DNA from: Streptomyces sp. Go-475
Lineage (GTDB): Bacteria > Actinomycetota > Actinomycetes > Streptomycetales > Streptomycetaceae
NCBI RefSeq assembly: GCF_003330845.1
Contig: NZ_CP026121.1
Span: forward strand, 6,181,501-6,245,500
Length of the DNA stretch: 64,000 nt
Direction: 5' to 3'
Of the stretch, positions 45,605 to 55,186 are shown one piece after another. A model generated the notes under the pieces. The model saw only the letters and a list, made by a program, of their open reading frames with translations. It was not told where the DNA came from and did not search any database. Numbering within the stretch: the stretch's first letter is position 1; each line of letters opens with the position of its first letter. A program made the position numbers and the translations under genes.

Positions 45605-46688
45605 CCGCGGCAAACCGCGCGGCGTCCCCGCCAGTCCCGCGGACAACCTGCTGCCCACCGGCGCCCGGCGCGCCTCCAGCCCGTCCGGCGGCCGTACGCG
45701 CGCCGAGCGGCGCAAACTCCAGAAGAAGGTCAAGCGGCGCCGCAGGCGCGGTGCCGTCAAGGAGATACCTCTCCTCGTCGGCGTCGCCGTCCTCATAGCT
45801 CTCGTTCTCAAGACCTTCCTCGTCCAGGCCTTCGTGATCCCGTCCGGCTCCATGGAGCAGACGATCCAGATCGGCGACCGCGTCCTGGTCGACAAACTCA
45901 CCCCGTGGTTCGGCTCGAAGCCGCAGCGCGGGGACGTCGTCGTGTTCAAGGACCCCGGCGGCTGGCTCCAGGACGAGCAGCCCACCACGCAGAAGGACGA
46001 CCCCGTCGTCATCAAGCAGATCAAGGAAGGGCTCACCTTCATCGGCCTGCTGCCGTCCGAGAACGAGAAGGACCTCATCAAGCGGGTCGTCGGCGTCGGC
46101 GGCGACCGCGTCAAGTGCTGCGACACACAAGGGCGCGTGACCGTCAACGGCGTCCCGCTGAACGAGGACTACCTGTACCCCGGCATCGCCCCGTCCGACA
46201 CGCCGTTCGACATCACGGTGCCCCCGGGGCGGCTGTGGGTGATGGGCGACCACCGGAACAACTCCGCCGACTCGCGCGCCCACCAGGACACCGACTACGG
46301 GGGCACGGTCTCCGAGGAGGAGGTCGTGGGCCGCGCCATGGTCATCGCCTGGCCCCTCGGGCACTGGACCATGCTCGAGGAACCGAACACCTACGCCTCC
46401 GTGTCCGACTCGGCCACCGGGTCGACCGCTGCCCCTCCCTCGTCGCATAGGGTTGCCTCCGACGATTCGAACGGAACGATCCAGCTCCCGACCCCTGCGG
46501 AACTCCCGCTCGTTATGGGAGTGGTGGGCCTGCGTCGTGTTTGGGGCAGGCGGCGGCACAGAGTGAGGAGTTGGCGTGGGGGATGTGGCGGTTGGCGCAC
46601 GGTCCGGACACGACGGCGAGGAGCACCGCGGACGCCCCGCGGAATCCACCGTCCCGGCCGCGGACAGCGCCGTGACCTCCGGGAGTGA
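45597..46688 (+). CDS. sipX: Type I signal peptidase SipX
   Basis: Second signal peptidase, 363 residues if the frame is read to its stop. It has a Lys/Arg-rich start, one N-terminal membrane segment (EIPLLVGVAVLIALVLKTFLV), catalytic Ser in IPSGSMEQTI, Lys in DLIKRVVGVGGD and MGDHRNNSADSRAH. The last about 38 residues are very Arg-rich and overlap the start of sipY by 113 nt in another frame, an unusually long overlap. Either the tail is real or a shorter form is used; the stop codon leaves no choice without a frameshift. Confidence 0.9.
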   Translation: MGNRGKPRGVPASPADNLLPTGARRASSPSGGRTRAERRKLQKKVKRRRRRGAVKEIPLLVGVAVLIALVLKTFLVQAFVIPSGSMEQTIQIGDRVLVDKLTPWFGSKPQRGDVVVFKDPGGWLQDEQPTTQKDDPVVIKQIKEGLTFIGLLPSENEKDLIKRVVGVGGDRVKCCDTQGRVTVNGVPLNEDYLYPGIAPSDTPFDITVPPGRLWVMGDHRNNSADSRAHQDTDYGGTVSEEEVVGRAMVIAWPLGHWTMLEEPNTYASVSDSATGSTAAPPSSHRVASDDSNGTIQLPTPAELPLVMGVVGLRRVWGRRRHRVRSWRGGCGGWRTVRTRRRGAPRTPRGIHRPGRGQRRDLRE

Positions 46689-47538
46689 CTCCGGGGCAGC
46701 CGAGGACGACAGGGTGACAGGCGAGCACACGACAGCCGAGGGCCAGGGGCCGGGCGGTACGGCCCGGACACCGAAGAAACCGCGCTCCTTCTGGAAGGAG
46801 CTGCCCATCCTGATCGGTATCGCGCTGGTACTGGCGCTGCTGATCAAGACCTTCCTGGTGCAGGCGTTCTCCATCCCCTCCGACTCGATGCAGAACACCC
46901 TCCAGCAGGGGGACCGCGTCCTGGTCGACAAGCTGACCCCCTGGTTCGGCTCCGAGCCCGAGCGCGGCGAGGTCGTCGTCTTCCACGACCCCGACAACTG
47001 GCTGGCGGGCGAGCCGACGACGGATCCGAACGCCCTGCAGACGTTCCTCAGCTGGATCGGCCTCATGCCCTCCGCCGAGGAGAAGGACCTCATCAAGCGC
47101 GTCATCGGCGTCGGCGGTGACACGATCGAGTGCAAGGGCACCGGCCCGCTGACGGTCAACGGCAAGGCGCTGGACGAGCGGTCGTACGTCTACGCCGGCA
47201 ACACGCCGTGCAGCGTGGACGACCAGGGCGGCCAGTTCAAGGTGAAGGTCCCCAAGGGCTACATCTGGGTCATGGGCGACCACCGGCAGAACTCGCGCGA
47301 CTCCCGCTACAACCAGTCGGACAAGAACCACGGCATGGTCCCCGTGAAGGACGTCGTGGGGCGGGCCATCGTGATCGCCTGGCCGATCAACCGCTGGGAC
47401 ACGCTGCCGGTGCCGGACACCTTCGACCAGGCCGGTCTGAACGCCCAGCCGGCCGCCGCGGGCTGGGCGGTCGCGCCGCAGGGGCTGGCGCTCGCCGGTG
47501 TGGTGCCGGTGGTGTGGTGGCGGCGCAGGAAGCGCTAG
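46576..47538 (+). CDS. sipY: Type I signal peptidase SipY
   Basis: Third signal peptidase, 320 residues. A disordered acidic N-terminus of about 70 residues precedes the membrane segment LPILIGIALVLALLIKTFLV; catalytic Ser lies in IPSDSMQNTL and Lys in DLIKRVIGVGGD; MGDHRQNSRDSRYN follows. The C-terminus has a second hydrophobic stretch (LALAGVVPVVWW) ending in RRRKR, matching SipY types with two membrane anchors. GTG 46576 follows GAGGAGTTGGC. Closely similar to SipX in the core, indicating tandem duplication. Confidence 0.93.
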   Translation: MGDVAVGARSGHDGEEHRGRPAESTVPAADSAVTSGSDSGAAEDDRVTGEHTTAEGQGPGGTARTPKKPRSFWKELPILIGIALVLALLIKTFLVQAFSIPSDSMQNTLQQGDRVLVDKLTPWFGSEPERGEVVVFHDPDNWLAGEPTTDPNALQTFLSWIGLMPSAEEKDLIKRVIGVGGDTIECKGTGPLTVNGKALDERSYVYAGNTPCSVDDQGGQFKVKVPKGYIWVMGDHRQNSRDSRYNQSDKNHGMVPVKDVVGRAIVIAWPINRWDTLPVPDTFDQAGLNAQPAAAGWAVAPQGLALAGVVPVVWWRRRKR

Positions 47539-47610
47539 TCCGCCCGGCGCGGGCAGTGATCCCACCCGTTTGCTGACCCCGGCCGGTACCCCCGGGTAGG
47601 GTGCGGACCC

Positions 47611-48390
47611 ATGGGTGGCGAGAGCATGACGCACACGGCCCCGCGCAGCGGCGGCACAGGCACGGGCCCGGTGGGCAGCCGGACCGGACAGCGCTTGTCC
47701 GGGCTGGCCGTCGCACTGGGCCTCGTGCTGTTCCTCGGCGGTTTCGCCTGGGGAGCGGTCGTCTACCGGCCGTACACCGTGCCCACCAGCTCCATGACGC
47801 CGACGATCGACGCGGGCGACCGGATCCTGGCGCAGCGGGTCGACGGCACCGACGTGCGCCGCGGTGACGTCGTCGTCTTCAAGGACGCGACCTGGGCCAA
47901 CGCGCCCATGGTCAAGCGCGTGGTCGCGGTCGGCGGCGACACGGTCTCCTGCTGCCAGGACGGCAAGCTCAAGGTCAACGGCAAGGAGATCGACGAAACG
48001 TACCTGCCCAAGGGCACACCGGCCGAGATGAGCAACTTCCCGACGGTGACCGTCCCCAAGGGCCGGCTGTTCCTGCTCGGCGACGAGCGCGGCAACTCCG
48101 TCGACTCCACCGCCCACCTGACCGACGCCGCCAGCGGCACGGTGGCCCGCTCCGCCGTGGACGCCCGCGTGGACGCCGTCGTGTGGCCCATGAAGGGCAT
48201 GCTGGAGCGCCCCACCGGCTTCGAACCGCTCGGCGCCCTCTCCTCGCCCGGACCACTGCGCACGATCACCGCCCTGGTGATCGCCGGCGCGGCGCTCGTC
48301 CTGGGCGGCGGCGCCTACGGCCCGATCGCCAAGCGCGCGGACGCGGCCCGGGCCCGCCGGGCGAGTGCGGAGCCCGCAGGTGCCCGCTGA
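47611..48390 (+). CDS. sipZ: Type I signal peptidase SipZ
   Basis: Fourth signal peptidase, 259 residues and the most different from the other three. One N-terminal segment (GLAVALGLVLFLGGFAWGAVV), catalytic Ser in VPTSSMTPTI, Lys in PMVKRVVAVGGD, GDERGNSVDST as the conserved box, and a C-terminal segment (ITALVIAGAALVLGGGAYG). ATG 47611 and 47626 are both possible. Its end overlaps the Nudix gene by 11 nt, and in S. lividans, from memory, sipZ is transcribed apart from sipWXY with downstream genes. Confidence 0.92.
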   Translation: MGGESMTHTAPRSGGTGTGPVGSRTGQRLSGLAVALGLVLFLGGFAWGAVVYRPYTVPTSSMTPTIDAGDRILAQRVDGTDVRRGDVVVFKDATWANAPMVKRVVAVGGDTVSCCQDGKLKVNGKEIDETYLPKGTPAEMSNFPTVTVPKGRLFLLGDERGNSVDSTAHLTDAASGTVARSAVDARVDAVVWPMKGMLERPTGFEPLGALSSPGPLRTITALVIAGAALVLGGGAYGPIAKRADAARARRASAEPAGAR

Positions 48391-48910
48391 GGCCGTGAGC
48401 GCGGGCCAGGACGGCCGCGGGGGCGGACTGCGCAAGGTCGCCCGGGTCGTGCTGCTCGACCCGCGGGACCGCATCCTGCTGCTGCACGGGCACGAGCCGG
48501 ACGATCCGGCCGACGACTGGTGGTTCACCCCCGGCGGCGGCGTGGAGGGCGACGAGACCCGTGAACAGGCCGCCCTGCGGGAACTCGCCGAGGAGACGGG
48601 CATCACCGGGGCCGAGGTCGAGCTCGGCCCGGTGCTGTGGCGGCGGAGGTGCTCGTTCCCGTTCGCGGGCCGCCGCTGGGACCAGGACGAGTGGTACTAC
48701 CTGGCTCGTACGGACCGTACGGCGATCGCCGCCACCGGGCTGACCGAGCTGGAACGGCGCAGCGTCGCCGGAGCGCGCTGGTGGACGTGTCCGGAACTGA
48801 GCCGGGCACATGAGACGGTGTATCCGACCAGACTCGCCGGGCTGCTGCGCACGCTGCTCGACGAAGGTCCCCCGGCCAGGCCCGTGATCCTTGACCCGGA
48901 AATCGTCTAG
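48380..48910 (+). CDS. Nudix hydrolase
   Basis: Hydrolyses nucleoside diphosphates linked to another group; substrate unknown. The Nudix box is complete: G-GVEGD-E-TREQAAL-REL-A-EETGI (about residues 53-75). 176 residues from GTG 48380, chosen because GGAG lies 7 nt upstream; GTG 48365 and 48395 are alternatives. It overlaps the end of sipZ, so the two are probably cotranslated. Confidence 0.9.
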   Translation: MPAEAVSAGQDGRGGGLRKVARVVLLDPRDRILLLHGHEPDDPADDWWFTPGGGVEGDETREQAALRELAEETGITGAEVELGPVLWRRRCSFPFAGRRWDQDEWYYLARTDRTAIAATGLTELERRSVAGARWWTCPELSRAHETVYPTRLAGLLRTLLDEGPPARPVILDPEIV

Positions 48911-48966
48911 GGGCTCGCGGGACTGGCGCACAATGGTGGGATCGCACGGCTGAAGGGGAACATGCC

Positions 48967-49275
48967 ATGAGCGCCGAGGACCTCGAGAAGTACGAGACCG
49001 AGATGGAGCTGAAGCTCTACCGGGAGTACCGCGATGTCGTCGGTCTGTTCAAATACGTGATCGAGACCGAGCGGCGCTTCTACCTGACCAACGACTACGA
49101 GATGCAGGTGCACTCGGTCCAGGGTGAGGTGTTCTTCGAGGTGTCCATGGCGGACGCCTGGGTGTGGGACATGTATCGGCCGGCGCGGTTCGTGAAGCAG
49201 GTGCGGGTCCTCACGTTCAAGGACGTGAACATCGAGGAGCTGAACAAGAGCGACCTGGAGCTGCCGAGCGGGTGA
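48967..49275 (+). CDS. DUF2469 family protein
   Basis: A 102-residue protein conserved throughout actinobacteria with no established function: MSAEDLEKYETEMELKLYRE, YVIETERRFYLTNDYEMQVH, and WDMYRPARFVKQVRVLTFKD. Soluble, acidic, no motif suggesting catalysis. It sits in the constant order rnhB-like/Nudix-DUF2469-yraN-comM-dprA. ATG 48967 follows GAAGGGGAA. Confidence 0.93.
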   Translation: MSAEDLEKYETEMELKLYREYRDVVGLFKYVIETERRFYLTNDYEMQVHSVQGEVFFEVSMADAWVWDMYRPARFVKQVRVLTFKDVNIEELNKSDLELPSG

Positions 49276-49382
49276 GGTTCACCCCGGCGGGTGACCGGGT
49301 TGTCCACAACCGCTGAGCTGTCCACCAAGATCCACTTCATGGTGGCGGCCGCGTGATCGTTGGCGCCGGAGGTGGTGCCGAC

Positions 49383-49745
49383 ATGAACGCACGCAGTGCG
49401 ATGGGCAGGTACGGAGAGACCCTGGCGGCCAGGCGGCTGGCGGAGGCGGGGCTGACGGTCCTGGAGCGCAACTGGCGCTCGGGCCGGTCCGGCGAGATCG
49501 ACATCGTGGCCCGGGACGGCGACGTCCTGGTCGTCTGCGAGGTGAAGACCCGCAGGGAAGGTCCCTTCGAGCATCCCATGGCGGCCGTGACCCGGCAGAA
49601 GGCGGACCGGCTGCGGGACCTCGCCGAGCGGTGGATCCAGACCCATGGGGGCGCGCCGCCCGGCGGCGTCCGCATCGACGTGGTCGGGGTGCTGCTGCCG
49701 GCCCGGGGCGCGGCCGTGGTCGAGCACGTGCGGGGGGTGGCCTGA
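49383..49745 (+). CDS. UPF0102 (YraN) endonuclease-fold protein
   Basis: A 120-residue protein of the YraN family, which has an archaeal Holliday-junction-resolvase-like nuclease fold. Motifs [32 protein letters not shown] (catalytic E..D) and VCEVKTRR (ExK) are intact, so a metal-dependent nuclease activity is possible though not shown for most members. ATG 49383 is selected by GGAGGTGGTG upstream. Its stop overlaps the comM start by one base. Confidence 0.93.
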   Translation: MNARSAMGRYGETLAARRLAEAGLTVLERNWRSGRSGEIDIVARDGDVLVVCEVKTRREGPFEHPMAAVTRQKADRLRDLAERWIQTHGGAPPGGVRIDVVGVLLPARGAAVVEHVRGVA

Positions 49746-51370
49746 TGGCATTCGCCCGTACGTGTTCGGTGGCGCTGGTGGGCGTCGAGGGCGTGGTCGT
49801 CGAGGTCCAGGCCGACCTCGAGCCGGGTGTCGCGGCGTTCACGCTGGTGGGGCTGCCCGACAAGAGCCTCACGGAGAGCCGGGACCGGGTGCGCGCCGCC
49901 GTCGTCAACTCGGGCGCGGCCTGGCCGCAGAAGAAACTCACGGTGGGCCTGAGCCCGGCCTCCGTGCCGAAGTCCGGCAGCGGCTTCGACCTGGCCGTCG
50001 CGGCGGCGGTCCTCGGCGCGGCGGAACGCATCGACCCGCGGGTCCTCGCCGACATCGTGATGATCGGGGAGCTAGGGCTGGACGGGCGGGTGCGGCCGGT
50101 GCGCGGGGTGCTGCCGGCGGTGCTGGCGGCGGCGGACGCGGGGTATGAGCAGGTGGTGGTGCCGGAGTGCGCGGCGGCCGAGGCGTCCCTCGTGCCCGGG
50201 GTCTCCGTCCTGGGCGTCCGCAGCCTGCGGCAGCTGATCGCCATCCTGGCCGACGAACCCGTACCCGAAGAGGAGCCCGACGAACTGGGACGCCCGGACC
50301 CGCTCCTCGCCGGCCTGCGCGTGCCGGGCACGGGCGCGGCCACCGGCATGCACAGCGTCGGCGCCGCCCAGCACGACCACGGCCACGACCTCTCGGACGT
50401 CGTGGGGCAGACGTCGGCGCGCACGGCGGTGGAGGTGGCCGCGGCGGGCGGGCACCACCTCTTCCTGGAGGGGCCGCCCGGGGCGGGCAAGACGATGCTC
50501 GCGGAGCGGCTGCCCACCGTCCTGCCCCGGCTCGGCCGGCAGGAGTCGCTGGAGGTCACGGCGGTCCACTCGGTGGCGGGTCTGCTGCCTCCCGGCAAGC
50601 CGCTGATCGACGTCGCCCCGTACTGCGCCCCGCACCACTCGGCCACGATGCAGGCACTCGTCGGTGGCGGTCCGGGCATCGCGCGGCCCGGCGCGGTGTC
50701 GCTGTCCCACCGCGGGGTGTTGTTCCTGGACGAAACTCCGGAATTCAACAGCCAGGCCCTGGACGCCCTCCGCCAGCCGCTGGAGGCCGGGCACGTCGTG
50801 ATCGCGCGCAGCGCGGGAGTCGTGCGCTTCCCGGCGAAGTTCCTCATGGTGCTCGCGGCCAACCCCTGTCCGTGCGGCCGGTTCTCCCTGCGGGACGACC
50901 TGTGCGAGTGCCCGCCCTCGGCGATCCGCCGGTACCAGGCGAGGCTCTCCGGACCGCTGCTCGACCGCGTCGACCTGCGCGTCGAGGTGGACCGTGTCAC
51001 CCGCACCGAGCTGACCGCCTGCGGTGCCCGGGGCGAGTCCACCGCGACGGTCGCCGACCGGGTCCGGGCGGCCCGGGAGCGGGCTGCGGAGCGCCTGGCG
51101 GGCACCCCCTGGCGGACGAACAGCGAGGTGCCCGGCCGCGAGCTGCGCAGCCGCTGGCACGCGACCTCCGGGGCGATGGACGAGGCGGAGCGGAACCTGG
51201 AGCGGGGCGTCCTGACCGCCCGCGGGCTCGATCGCGTCCTGCGCGTGGCCTGGACCGTGGCCGATCTCGTCGGCCACGACCGGCCCGACGCGACGGACGT
51301 CGCCCTCGCGCTCCAGTTGCGGACCGGCGTGCCGAGGGGCGTGCCCATGGCCATCGGGGCGCTGACGTGA
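49745..51370 (+). CDS. comM: ComM/YifB family Mg-chelatase-like ATPase
   Basis: Hexameric AAA+ helicase that promotes branch migration during integration of transforming DNA in other bacteria. 541 residues: N-terminal Lon-protease-like domain (FTLVGLPDKSLTESRDRVRAA, LSPASVPKSGSGFDLAVA), Walker A EGPPGAGKTMLAER (about 240-253), Walker B GVLFLDETPEF, and the zinc-like CPCGRFSLRDDLCECPP. Coupled to yraN (TGATG) and dprA (GTGA overlap). Natural competence is not established in Streptomyces, so its role here may be general recombination. Confidence 0.95.
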   Translation: MAFARTCSVALVGVEGVVVEVQADLEPGVAAFTLVGLPDKSLTESRDRVRAAVVNSGAAWPQKKLTVGLSPASVPKSGSGFDLAVAAAVLGAAERIDPRVLADIVMIGELGLDGRVRPVRGVLPAVLAAADAGYEQVVVPECAAAEASLVPGVSVLGVRSLRQLIAILADEPVPEEEPDELGRPDPLLAGLRVPGTGAATGMHSVGAAQHDHGHDLSDVVGQTSARTAVEVAAAGGHHLFLEGPPGAGKTMLAERLPTVLPRLGRQESLEVTAVHSVAGLLPPGKPLIDVAPYCAPHHSATMQALVGGGPGIARPGAVSLSHRGVLFLDETPEFNSQALDALRQPLEAGHVVIARSAGVVRFPAKFLMVLAANPCPCGRFSLRDDLCECPPSAIRRYQARLSGPLLDRVDLRVEVDRVTRTELTACGARGESTATVADRVRAARERAAERLAGTPWRTNSEVPGRELRSRWHATSGAMDEAERNLERGVLTARGLDRVLRVAWTVADLVGHDRPDATDVALALQLRTGVPRGVPMAIGALT

Positions 51371-52524
51371 GCGTCCTCGACGACCCGGACGACGAACTGC
51401 TCGCCCGCGTCTTCCTCACCCGCGTCATCGAGCCCGGGGACGAAGCCGGTGGGCGGTGGGTGCGGGAGTTCGGGGTCGGGGGAGTGGTGCGGCGGCTGGT
51501 GGAGGGCGGGGTGCCTCTGCCGGGGGTGAGCGGGAAGCGGTGGGCCGGGCTGCTGGCCCGGGCCGCGGTCGCCCGGCCGCGGCGGGATCTGGAGGTCGCC
51601 CGGGACGCCGGCGTGCGGTTCGTGTGCCCCGGGGACTCCGAGTGGCCCGGGCAGCTCGACGATCTCGGGGACGCCCGGCCCCTGGGCCTCTGGGTGCGGG
51701 GGAAGCCCAGCCTGCGCATGTGGGCGCTGAGGTCGGTCGCCGTCGTCGGCGCCCGGGCCTGCACCGAGTACGGGGCGCACATGGCGGCCATCCTCGCCGC
51801 CGGCCTCGCCGAGCAGGGCTGGGTCGTGGTGTCCGGCGGCGCCTACGGTGTCGACGGCGCCGCCCACCGCGGAGCGCTCGGCGCGGGCGGCGCCACCGTC
51901 GCCGTCCTCGCCTGCGGCGTCGACCGGCCCTACCCGCGCGGACACACCCAGCTGATCGGCAGAATCGCCGAACAGGGGCTCGTCATCGGCGAGTTGCCAC
52001 CCGGTGATCACCCGACGCCGAGCCGGTTCATCCTGCGGAACCGCGTGATCGCGGCCCTCACCCGCGGCACCGTGGTCGTCGAGGCCGCCCACCGCAGCGG
52101 CTCCCTGGTCACCGCCCGGGCGGCCCAGCGCCTGGGCCGGCACACGATGGGCGTGCCGGGCCCCGCCACCAGCGCGCTCTCCGCCGGGGTGCACGATCTT
52201 CTGCGCGCGGAAGCGGCCCTGGTCACCGACGCCGCCGAGGTCGTGGAGCTGGTCGGCGAGATCGGGCAGCTGGCCCCCGACCGGCGCGGGCCCGTCCTGC
52301 CCCGGGACCTGCTGGAGCCGGCCGCCCGGCAGGTGCTCGCCGCGCTGCCGGGGCGACGGGCCGCCCGGCCGGACGAGATCGCGCGGCGCGCACAGACCGC
52401 ACAGGACGACGCGATCGCGAGACTGTACGAACTCCGAGCACTCGGTTACGTCGAACGACACGGCGACGGCTGGAAGTTGACACGCCAGGCGGTGATGTCG
52501 GTCCGCGGCGGTCCCGAGCCGTGA
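51367..52524 (+). CDS. dprA: DNA processing protein DprA
   Basis: Loads RecA on single-stranded DNA. 385 residues with an N-terminal SAM-like region, the Rossmann domain [15 protein letters not shown] and [39 protein letters not shown], and a C-terminal winged helix (PDEIARRAQ...[14 protein letters not shown]). GTG 51367 overlaps the comM stop by 4 nt. The next gene is whiG after 275 nt. Confidence 0.95.
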   Translation: MSVLDDPDDELLARVFLTRVIEPGDEAGGRWVREFGVGGVVRRLVEGGVPLPGVSGKRWAGLLARAAVARPRRDLEVARDAGVRFVCPGDSEWPGQLDDLGDARPLGLWVRGKPSLRMWALRSVAVVGARACTEYGAHMAAILAAGLAEQGWVVVSGGAYGVDGAAHRGALGAGGATVAVLACGVDRPYPRGHTQLIGRIAEQGLVIGELPPGDHPTPSRFILRNRVIAALTRGTVVVEAAHRSGSLVTARAAQRLGRHTMGVPGPATSALSAGVHDLLRAEAALVTDAAEVVELVGEIGQLAPDRRGPVLPRDLLEPAARQVLAALPGRRAARPDEIARRAQTAQDDAIARLYELRALGYVERHGDGWKLTRQAVMSVRGGPEP

Positions 52525-52799
52525 GCACCGGCCGTGTTCGGCCGTCCGGGGGAACCCCGACACCCCTTGGAAATTCGCCCAGTTGGGGTCCTCCGGTCGG
52601 CGCGCCGAGCGATCGCGGCGCCCCGGCGGGATGCCTTCCGGAACGTATCTGCGCCCCCTTCGGCCACCGTCCTTCGCGCACCGCGACACCGCAGTCACGC
52701 TACGCTCACGAGGATCCCGACACGGACAGGCAACTCGACATCAGACAGACAGCTCACCCCAGCAGCACCACTTCGCAGCAGAACGGCACAAGGCGACGA

Positions 52800-53642
52800 A
52801 TGCCCCAGCACACCTCCGGGTCCGACCGGGCGGCGATCCCCCCAGCCGCCCGTGACGGTGGCAGCGTGCGGCCGCCCGCTCCCTCGACGCTCGACGAGCT
52901 GTGGCGGTCGTACAAGGCGACGGGGGACGAACGGCTGCGGGAGCAGCTGATCCTGCACTACTCGCCGCTGGTCAAGTACGTCGCGGGCCGGGTCAGCGTG
53001 GGCCTGCCGTCCAACGTCGAGCAGGCGGACTTCGTCTCCTCCGGGGTGTTCGGGCTGATCGACGCGATCGAGAAGTTCGACATCGACCGGGAGATCAAGT
53101 TCGAGACGTACGCGATCACCCGGATCCGCGGCGCGATGATCGACGAGCTGCGGGCGCTGGACTGGATCCCGCGCTCCGTGCGGCAGAAGGCGCGCAACGT
53201 GGAGCGGGCGTACGCCACGCTGGAGGCGCGGCTGCGGCGCACGCCGACGGAGGGCGAGGTGGCCTCCGAGATGGGCATCGCGGTCGAGGAACTCCACGCG
53301 GTGTTCAGCCAGTTGTCACTGGCCAACGTGGTCGCCCTGGAGGAGCTGCTGCACGTGGGTGGTGAGGGCGGCGACGGGCTGAGCGTCATGGACACGCTGG
53401 AGGACACCGCCGCCGACAACCCGGTGGAGGTCGCCGAGGACCGGGAGCTGCGGAGGTTCCTCGCCCGGGCGATCAACACGCTGCCCGAGCGGGAGAAGAC
53501 CGTGGTCACGCTCTACTACTACGAGGGCCTCACGCTGGCCGAGATCGGGAACGTGCTGGGCGTGACCGAGAGCCGGGTCAGCCAGATCCACACCAAGTCC
53601 GTGCTCCAGCTCAGAGCGAAACTGGCGAGCTTCGGCCGCTGA
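52800..53642 (+). CDS. whiG: RNA polymerase sigma factor WhiG
   Basis: Sporulation-specific sigma factor related to FliA, needed for aerial hyphae to begin septation; its activity is held by the anti-sigma RsiG with c-di-GMP. 280 residues. Regions: [20 protein letters not shown] (2.1), [19 protein letters not shown] (2.2), [18 protein letters not shown] (2.3-2.4), region 3 [16 protein letters not shown], and region 4 [23 protein letters not shown] 52800 gives the known [12 protein letters not shown] start and follows AAGG by 6 nt. Confidence 0.97.
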   Translation: MPQHTSGSDRAAIPPAARDGGSVRPPAPSTLDELWRSYKATGDERLREQLILHYSPLVKYVAGRVSVGLPSNVEQADFVSSGVFGLIDAIEKFDIDREIKFETYAITRIRGAMIDELRALDWIPRSVRQKARNVERAYATLEARLRRTPTEGEVASEMGIAVEELHAVFSQLSLANVVALEELLHVGGEGGDGLSVMDTLEDTAADNPVEVAEDRELRRFLARAINTLPEREKTVVTLYYYEGLTLAEIGNVLGVTESRVSQIHTKSVLQLRAKLASFGR

Positions 53643-53711
53643 CCTGGCCGGATGGTGTCGGCCCGGTGGGAGCCACTCCCGTCCGGCCCGGTGCGTCCGT
53701 AGAGTGTTGAC

Positions 53712-54293
53712 GTGCCAAGGATTCGAGCGGCCTCCGTGGCCGAGCACCGGTCGATGCAGCGAGCCGCCCTGCTGGACGCGGCTCGTTCCTTGTTGTCCGA
53801 GGGCGGTACGGAGGCGCTGACCTTCCCGGCCCTCGCCGAGCGGACGGGCCTCGCGCGATCGTCCGTCTACGAGTACTTCCGGTCGCGGGCGGCCGTGGTC
53901 GAGGAGCTGTGCGAGGTCGACTTCCCCGTCTGGGCCGCGGAGGTGTCGGCGGCGATGGAGCGGGCGGAGACGCCCGAGGCCAAGGTCGAGGCGTATGTGC
54001 GGCAGCAGCTGGAGCTGGTCGGGGACCGGCGGCACCGGGCCGTGGTGGCGATCTCCGCGAGTGAGCTGGACGCGGGGGCCCGGGAGAAGATCCGGGGGGC
54101 GCACGGCGGGCTGGTCACGATGATCGTCGAGGCGCTGGCCGAGATGGGGCACGAGCAGCCCCGGCTCGCGGCGATGCTGGTGCAGGGCGTCGTGGACGCG
54201 GCCGTGCGGCGGATCGAGCTGGGGGCCGCGGAGGAGCCCGGGGCCATCACCGAGGCGGCTGTCTCCATGGCTCTGCGGGGTGTGCGGGGCTGA
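53712..54293 (+). CDS. TetR-family transcriptional regulator
   Basis: A 193-residue repressor-like protein with an N-terminal TetR helix-turn-helix: LLDAARSLLSEGGTEALTFP, ALAERTGLARSSVYEYFRSR. The ligand domain shows nothing to name an inducer. TAGAGT (53700-53705) lies 6 nt before GTG 53712 and no ribosome site is seen, so the transcript may be leaderless. It follows whiG on the same strand after 69 nt; any link to sporulation is not shown. Confidence 0.9.
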   Translation: MPRIRAASVAEHRSMQRAALLDAARSLLSEGGTEALTFPALAERTGLARSSVYEYFRSRAAVVEELCEVDFPVWAAEVSAAMERAETPEAKVEAYVRQQLELVGDRRHRAVVAISASELDAGAREKIRGAHGGLVTMIVEALAEMGHEQPRLAAMLVQGVVDAAVRRIELGAAEEPGAITEAAVSMALRGVRG

Positions 54294-54349
54294 GCCCCGT
54301 CAGCGGACACCCCCTGCTCGCAGAGCTTGGGGGAAGCCCGGCTGCCCGG

Positions 54350-54913
54350 CTAGGTGAGGACGGGCAGCAGCCTCGACGGGCCCCTGTTCAGGAGCCACGG
54401 TGGCAGCAGGGACAGCGGGTTCAGGTAGGTATCGCCCCGCCGCAGACCCCAGTGCACGCAGGGAGCGGAGCAGTGTGAGCCCGTTGCCGCCACCGTGCCG
54501 ATCACCTCGCCCGGCTCCACCTCCTCGCCCTCCTCGACGGACGCCGTCACCGGCTCGTAGGTCGTGCGGAGCGGGGGATCACCGGTCCCCGTGAGGTCCA
54601 CCGAGACCACCCCCTTGCCGGCCACCCGGCCCGCGAAGGCCACCCGGCCCGCCGCCACCGCCCGTACCGGCGTCCCGGGCGCTGCCGCCAGGTCGACGCC
54701 CCGGTGGCCCGGGCCGTACACCGTCGCCGGAGGCTCCCAGCCGCGCAGGACCGGGGGACGCAACCCCACGGGCCAGGCGCGGCCGAGGGCCGGCACCGTC
54801 GCGTCCGTGCCGGTCAGGGACAGGCTCGGCGGTGGGGACAGCAGGGCCGTCACCGTGAACACCAGCAGCAGGATCAGCCGCGTGCACCCGCGCACACATC
54901 GTTTCGCTCGCAT
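54350..54913 (-). CDS. M23-family peptidase-like protein, possibly impaired
   Basis: A 187-residue exported or membrane-anchored protein (N-terminal segment [14 protein letters not shown]) with a LytM/M23 fold: [17 protein letters not shown], the HxxxD zinc motif, and [15 protein letters not shown] near the end. In active enzymes the latter is HxH; here the first His is Cys, so one zinc ligand (second His) is kept but the general-base His is lost. It may be a regulator of wall hydrolases rather than an enzyme. It is convergent with the TetR gene and divergent from rpsB. Confidence 0.85.
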   Translation of the reverse strand: MRAKRCVRGCTRLILLLVFTVTALLSPPPSLSLTGTDATVPALGRAWPVGLRPPVLRGWEPPATVYGPGHRGVDLAAAPGTPVRAVAAGRVAFAGRVAGKGVVSVDLTGTGDPPLRTTYEPVTASVEEGEEVEPGEVIGTVAATGSHCSAPCVHWGLRRGDTYLNPLSLLPPWLLNRGPSRLLPVLT

Positions 54914-55186
54914 GCCGAAAGCGTCCCGGACCGCCGCCCGTCACCGGCCGTGGCTGTGGACCACCGCCCGGTTGTGGACAACGGCGTCACCCGGCGCCCC
55001 GCGGGTCCCGTACACTTCTGGTGGCGATCCGGGTCACCGGGTCGACTTCGCACGCCCCGATATGCAGCCCGGCAACGGGCCGTATCAGCGCCCCTCGGTC
55101 CCTCGTGGCACGGCGCGCAGCGGGCGTCAGGCGCGGAAGCCGTCCGGCATCCGCGGCACAACCGAGAAATTCAAGGAGAAACGGCC

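Noticed and set aside
49745..52524. A complete natural-competence system from comM and dprA
   Set aside because: No comEA, comEC or pilus genes are in the window, and these two genes are general recombination factors in most actinobacteria.
53700..53711. Firm call of a leaderless promoter for the TetR gene from TAGAGT
   Set aside because: No matching -35 element is visible, so it is only mentioned in the gene entry.
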